Position numbers and translations under genes: made by a program
The notes under the pieces: generated by a model
Seen by the model: only the letters and a program-made list of their open reading frames with translations
Told to the model about the DNA's origin: nothing
The model's database searches: none
In this document: in pieces, positions 7,156 through 7,671 of the stretch
Layout of the letters: each line of letters begins with the position of its first letter
How positions within the stretch are numbered: position 1 is the first letter of the stretch
Source: Gemmatimonadota bacterium
Lineage (GTDB): Bacteria; Gemmatimonadota; Gemmatimonadetes; Gemmatimonadales; GWC2-71-9
Assembly: GCA_024640185.1 (NCBI GenBank)
Contig: JAHEFN010000105.1
Location: 1-7,671, forward strand
Reading direction: 5' to 3'
DNA length: 7,671 bases

Positions 7156-7188
7156 GAGCGTGGCGGCTCTTTGGCAACAGCGGTTCAT

Positions 7189-7203
7189 CTTGGCACTGCC
7201 AAG
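7189..7203. promoter_or_regulatory. 15-bp perfect palindrome, operator-like
   Basis: CTTGGCACTGCCAAG has two 7-base arms around a central C. The half-site TTGGCA also occurs at 7172-7176 (TTGGCA with its first T at 7171), 19 bases from the TTGGCA at 7190-7195. It lies between divergent genes, about 65 bases upstream of the possible peptidase -10 box, a place suited to a dimeric regulator. One such palindrome could also arise by chance in several kilobases. Confidence 0.35.
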
Positions 7204-7268
7204 GGAGTCAGTCAGGGCAGCCCGGACTCGGGGAAGTGGGTACTTGGGTTGGAGGCACCATTTCGGCG

Positions 7269-7274
7269 TATACT
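7269..7274 (+). promoter_or_regulatory. Possible -10 element of the M28 peptidase gene
   Basis: TATACT matches five of six bases of the TATAAT consensus and stands out in GC-rich DNA. The best -35-like hexamer, TTGGGT at 7244-7249, gives a 19-base spacer, longer than ideal. Transcription would start near 7281, leaving a leader of about 15-25 bases. Confidence 0.4.
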
Positions 7275-7306
7275 CCGGACGTCTCCTCTCCAGCATGGGC
7301 TCCCCG

Positions 7307-7671
7307 ATGACACACCGCATTGCGATTGCCTTCGCCACGGCCAGTCTCATTCTCGCTCCCGCCGTCGCCGCGCAGCAGACCGGGACGGGAGCCTCCAACC
7401 CGATCCAGCAACAGTACCAGTCGGTCGCCGACCGGATCATCGCTGCCGCGACTGCCGACAGCGCGGCATGGGAGAAGCTCGCCGAGCTCACCGACAGGTT
7501 CGGCCATCGACTCTCAGGCAGCGACGCGCTGGAACAGGCGATCGACTGGATCATCGACCGGATGACGCGCGAAGGGCTCGCCAACGTCCGTGGCGAACCG
7601 GTGATGGTGCCGCACTGGGTTCGCGGTCACGAAAAGGCCGAGCTTCTGCAGCCCCGCTACGTCGACATGCC
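7307..7671 (+). CDS. M28-family metallopeptidase, N-terminal part (cut by window edge)
   Basis: The plus strand is open from 7295 to the right edge. From ATG 7307 the peptide begins MTHRIAIAFATASLILAPAV followed by AAQQ, a good Sec signal peptide with cleavage around AVA/AQQ. The next residues include QSVADRIIAAATADSAAWEK, then LAELTDRFGHRLSGSDALEQ and later EPVMVPHWVRGHEKAELL. This is the usual N-terminal region of secreted M28 peptidases of the carboxypeptidase Q-like group (helical start, DxxGxRLSGS motif, (V/E)xVxVPHWxRG). The zinc ligands lie further on, outside the window, so activity cannot be judged. An in-frame ATG at 7295 would add four residues (MGSP). Neither start has a clear Shine-Dalgarno, and 7307 is chosen for the tidier signal peptide. 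The product would be an exported aminopeptidase or carboxypeptidase acting on peptides outside the cytoplasm. Confidence 0.87.
   Translation, partial: MTHRIAIAFATASLILAPAVAAQQTGTGASNPIQQQYQSVADRIIAAATADSAAWEKLAELTDRFGHRLSGSDALEQAIDWIIDRMTREGLANVRGEPVMVPHWVRGHEKAELLQPRYVDM

Larger units (their letters stand above)
6967..7294. other. Divergent intergenic region
   Basis: These 328 bp separate the minus-strand lipoprotein gene from the plus-strand peptidase gene and should hold promoters for both. Apart from the lipoprotein ribosome binding site I see a decayed AAA_28 fragment (7096-7155, perhaps to 7183), a 15-bp palindrome (7189-7203) and a possible -10 box for the peptidase (7269-7274). No convincing promoter pair for the lipoprotein gene is visible. 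TTATCC near 6983-6988 on the minus strand is at best a weak -10. The frames crossing this region show no protein-like sequence. Confidence 0.7.

Noticed and set aside
7208..7507. 99-codon minus-strand frame opposite the start of the M28 gene
   Set aside because: It is antisense to the signal peptide and N-terminal domain of a recognisable peptidase, with no ribosome binding site or protein-like features.
6484..7584. Long minus-strand open frame extending the lipoprotein gene upstream to 7584
   Set aside because: The extra 206 residues have no lipoprotein or NTF2-like character, run across the AAA_28 relic and overlap the signal peptide of the M28 gene. A strong ribosome binding site and a lipoprotein signal peptide mark the real start at 6966.

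Overview
This 7.7 kb, GC-rich bacterial window is almost fully coding and nearly all on the minus strand. The most distinctive content is two tandem receptor-type Ser/Thr protein kinases. Each has an N-terminal zinc ribbon, a PknB-like kinase domain, one membrane segment, a TolB-like domain and C-terminal TPR repeats. This architecture, the high GC content, and a secreted M28 peptidase beside a small lipoprotein with an NTF2-like fold suggest Gemmatimonadota. That assignment is inferred from family habits; the window has no rRNA or other phylogenetic marker.

Layout, left to right. Positions 1-129 (minus) hold the N-terminus of a DUF1697 protein cut by the window edge. Positions 170-2905 (minus) hold kinase B and 2905-5664 (minus) hold kinase A. 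A is upstream of B in transcription, and A's TGA stop overlaps B's ATG by one base (TGATG). Positions 5665-5829 are a short leader or intergenic region with an imperfect hairpin. Positions 5830-6393 (minus) encode a P-loop NTPase/kinase-like protein of the AAA_28 type, and 6484-6966 (minus) a lipoprotein. Positions 6967-7294 are a divergent intergenic region. It contains a 60-bp decayed copy of part of the neighbouring AAA_28 gene and a 15-bp perfect palindrome. From about 7307 (plus) an M28-family peptidase with a signal peptide runs off the right edge.

The kinases probably form one transcription unit, possibly continuing into the DUF1697 gene 40 bp downstream. They are a tandem duplication with uneven divergence: 184 of 200 aligned residues are identical across the linker and most of the kinase domain. 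About 45% are identical in the middle of the TPR region, and about 72% towards the C-terminus. The likely reading is a conserved cytoplasmic signalling output joined to two diversified extracytoplasmic sensors. The AAA_28 gene, the lipoprotein and the AAA_28 remnant look like the residue of a second, older local duplication. I see no complete mobile element, CRISPR array, tRNA or rRNA. Nothing here proves a new defence or metabolic system; the mosaic kinase pair and the decayed AAA_28 copy are the points most worth a second look.
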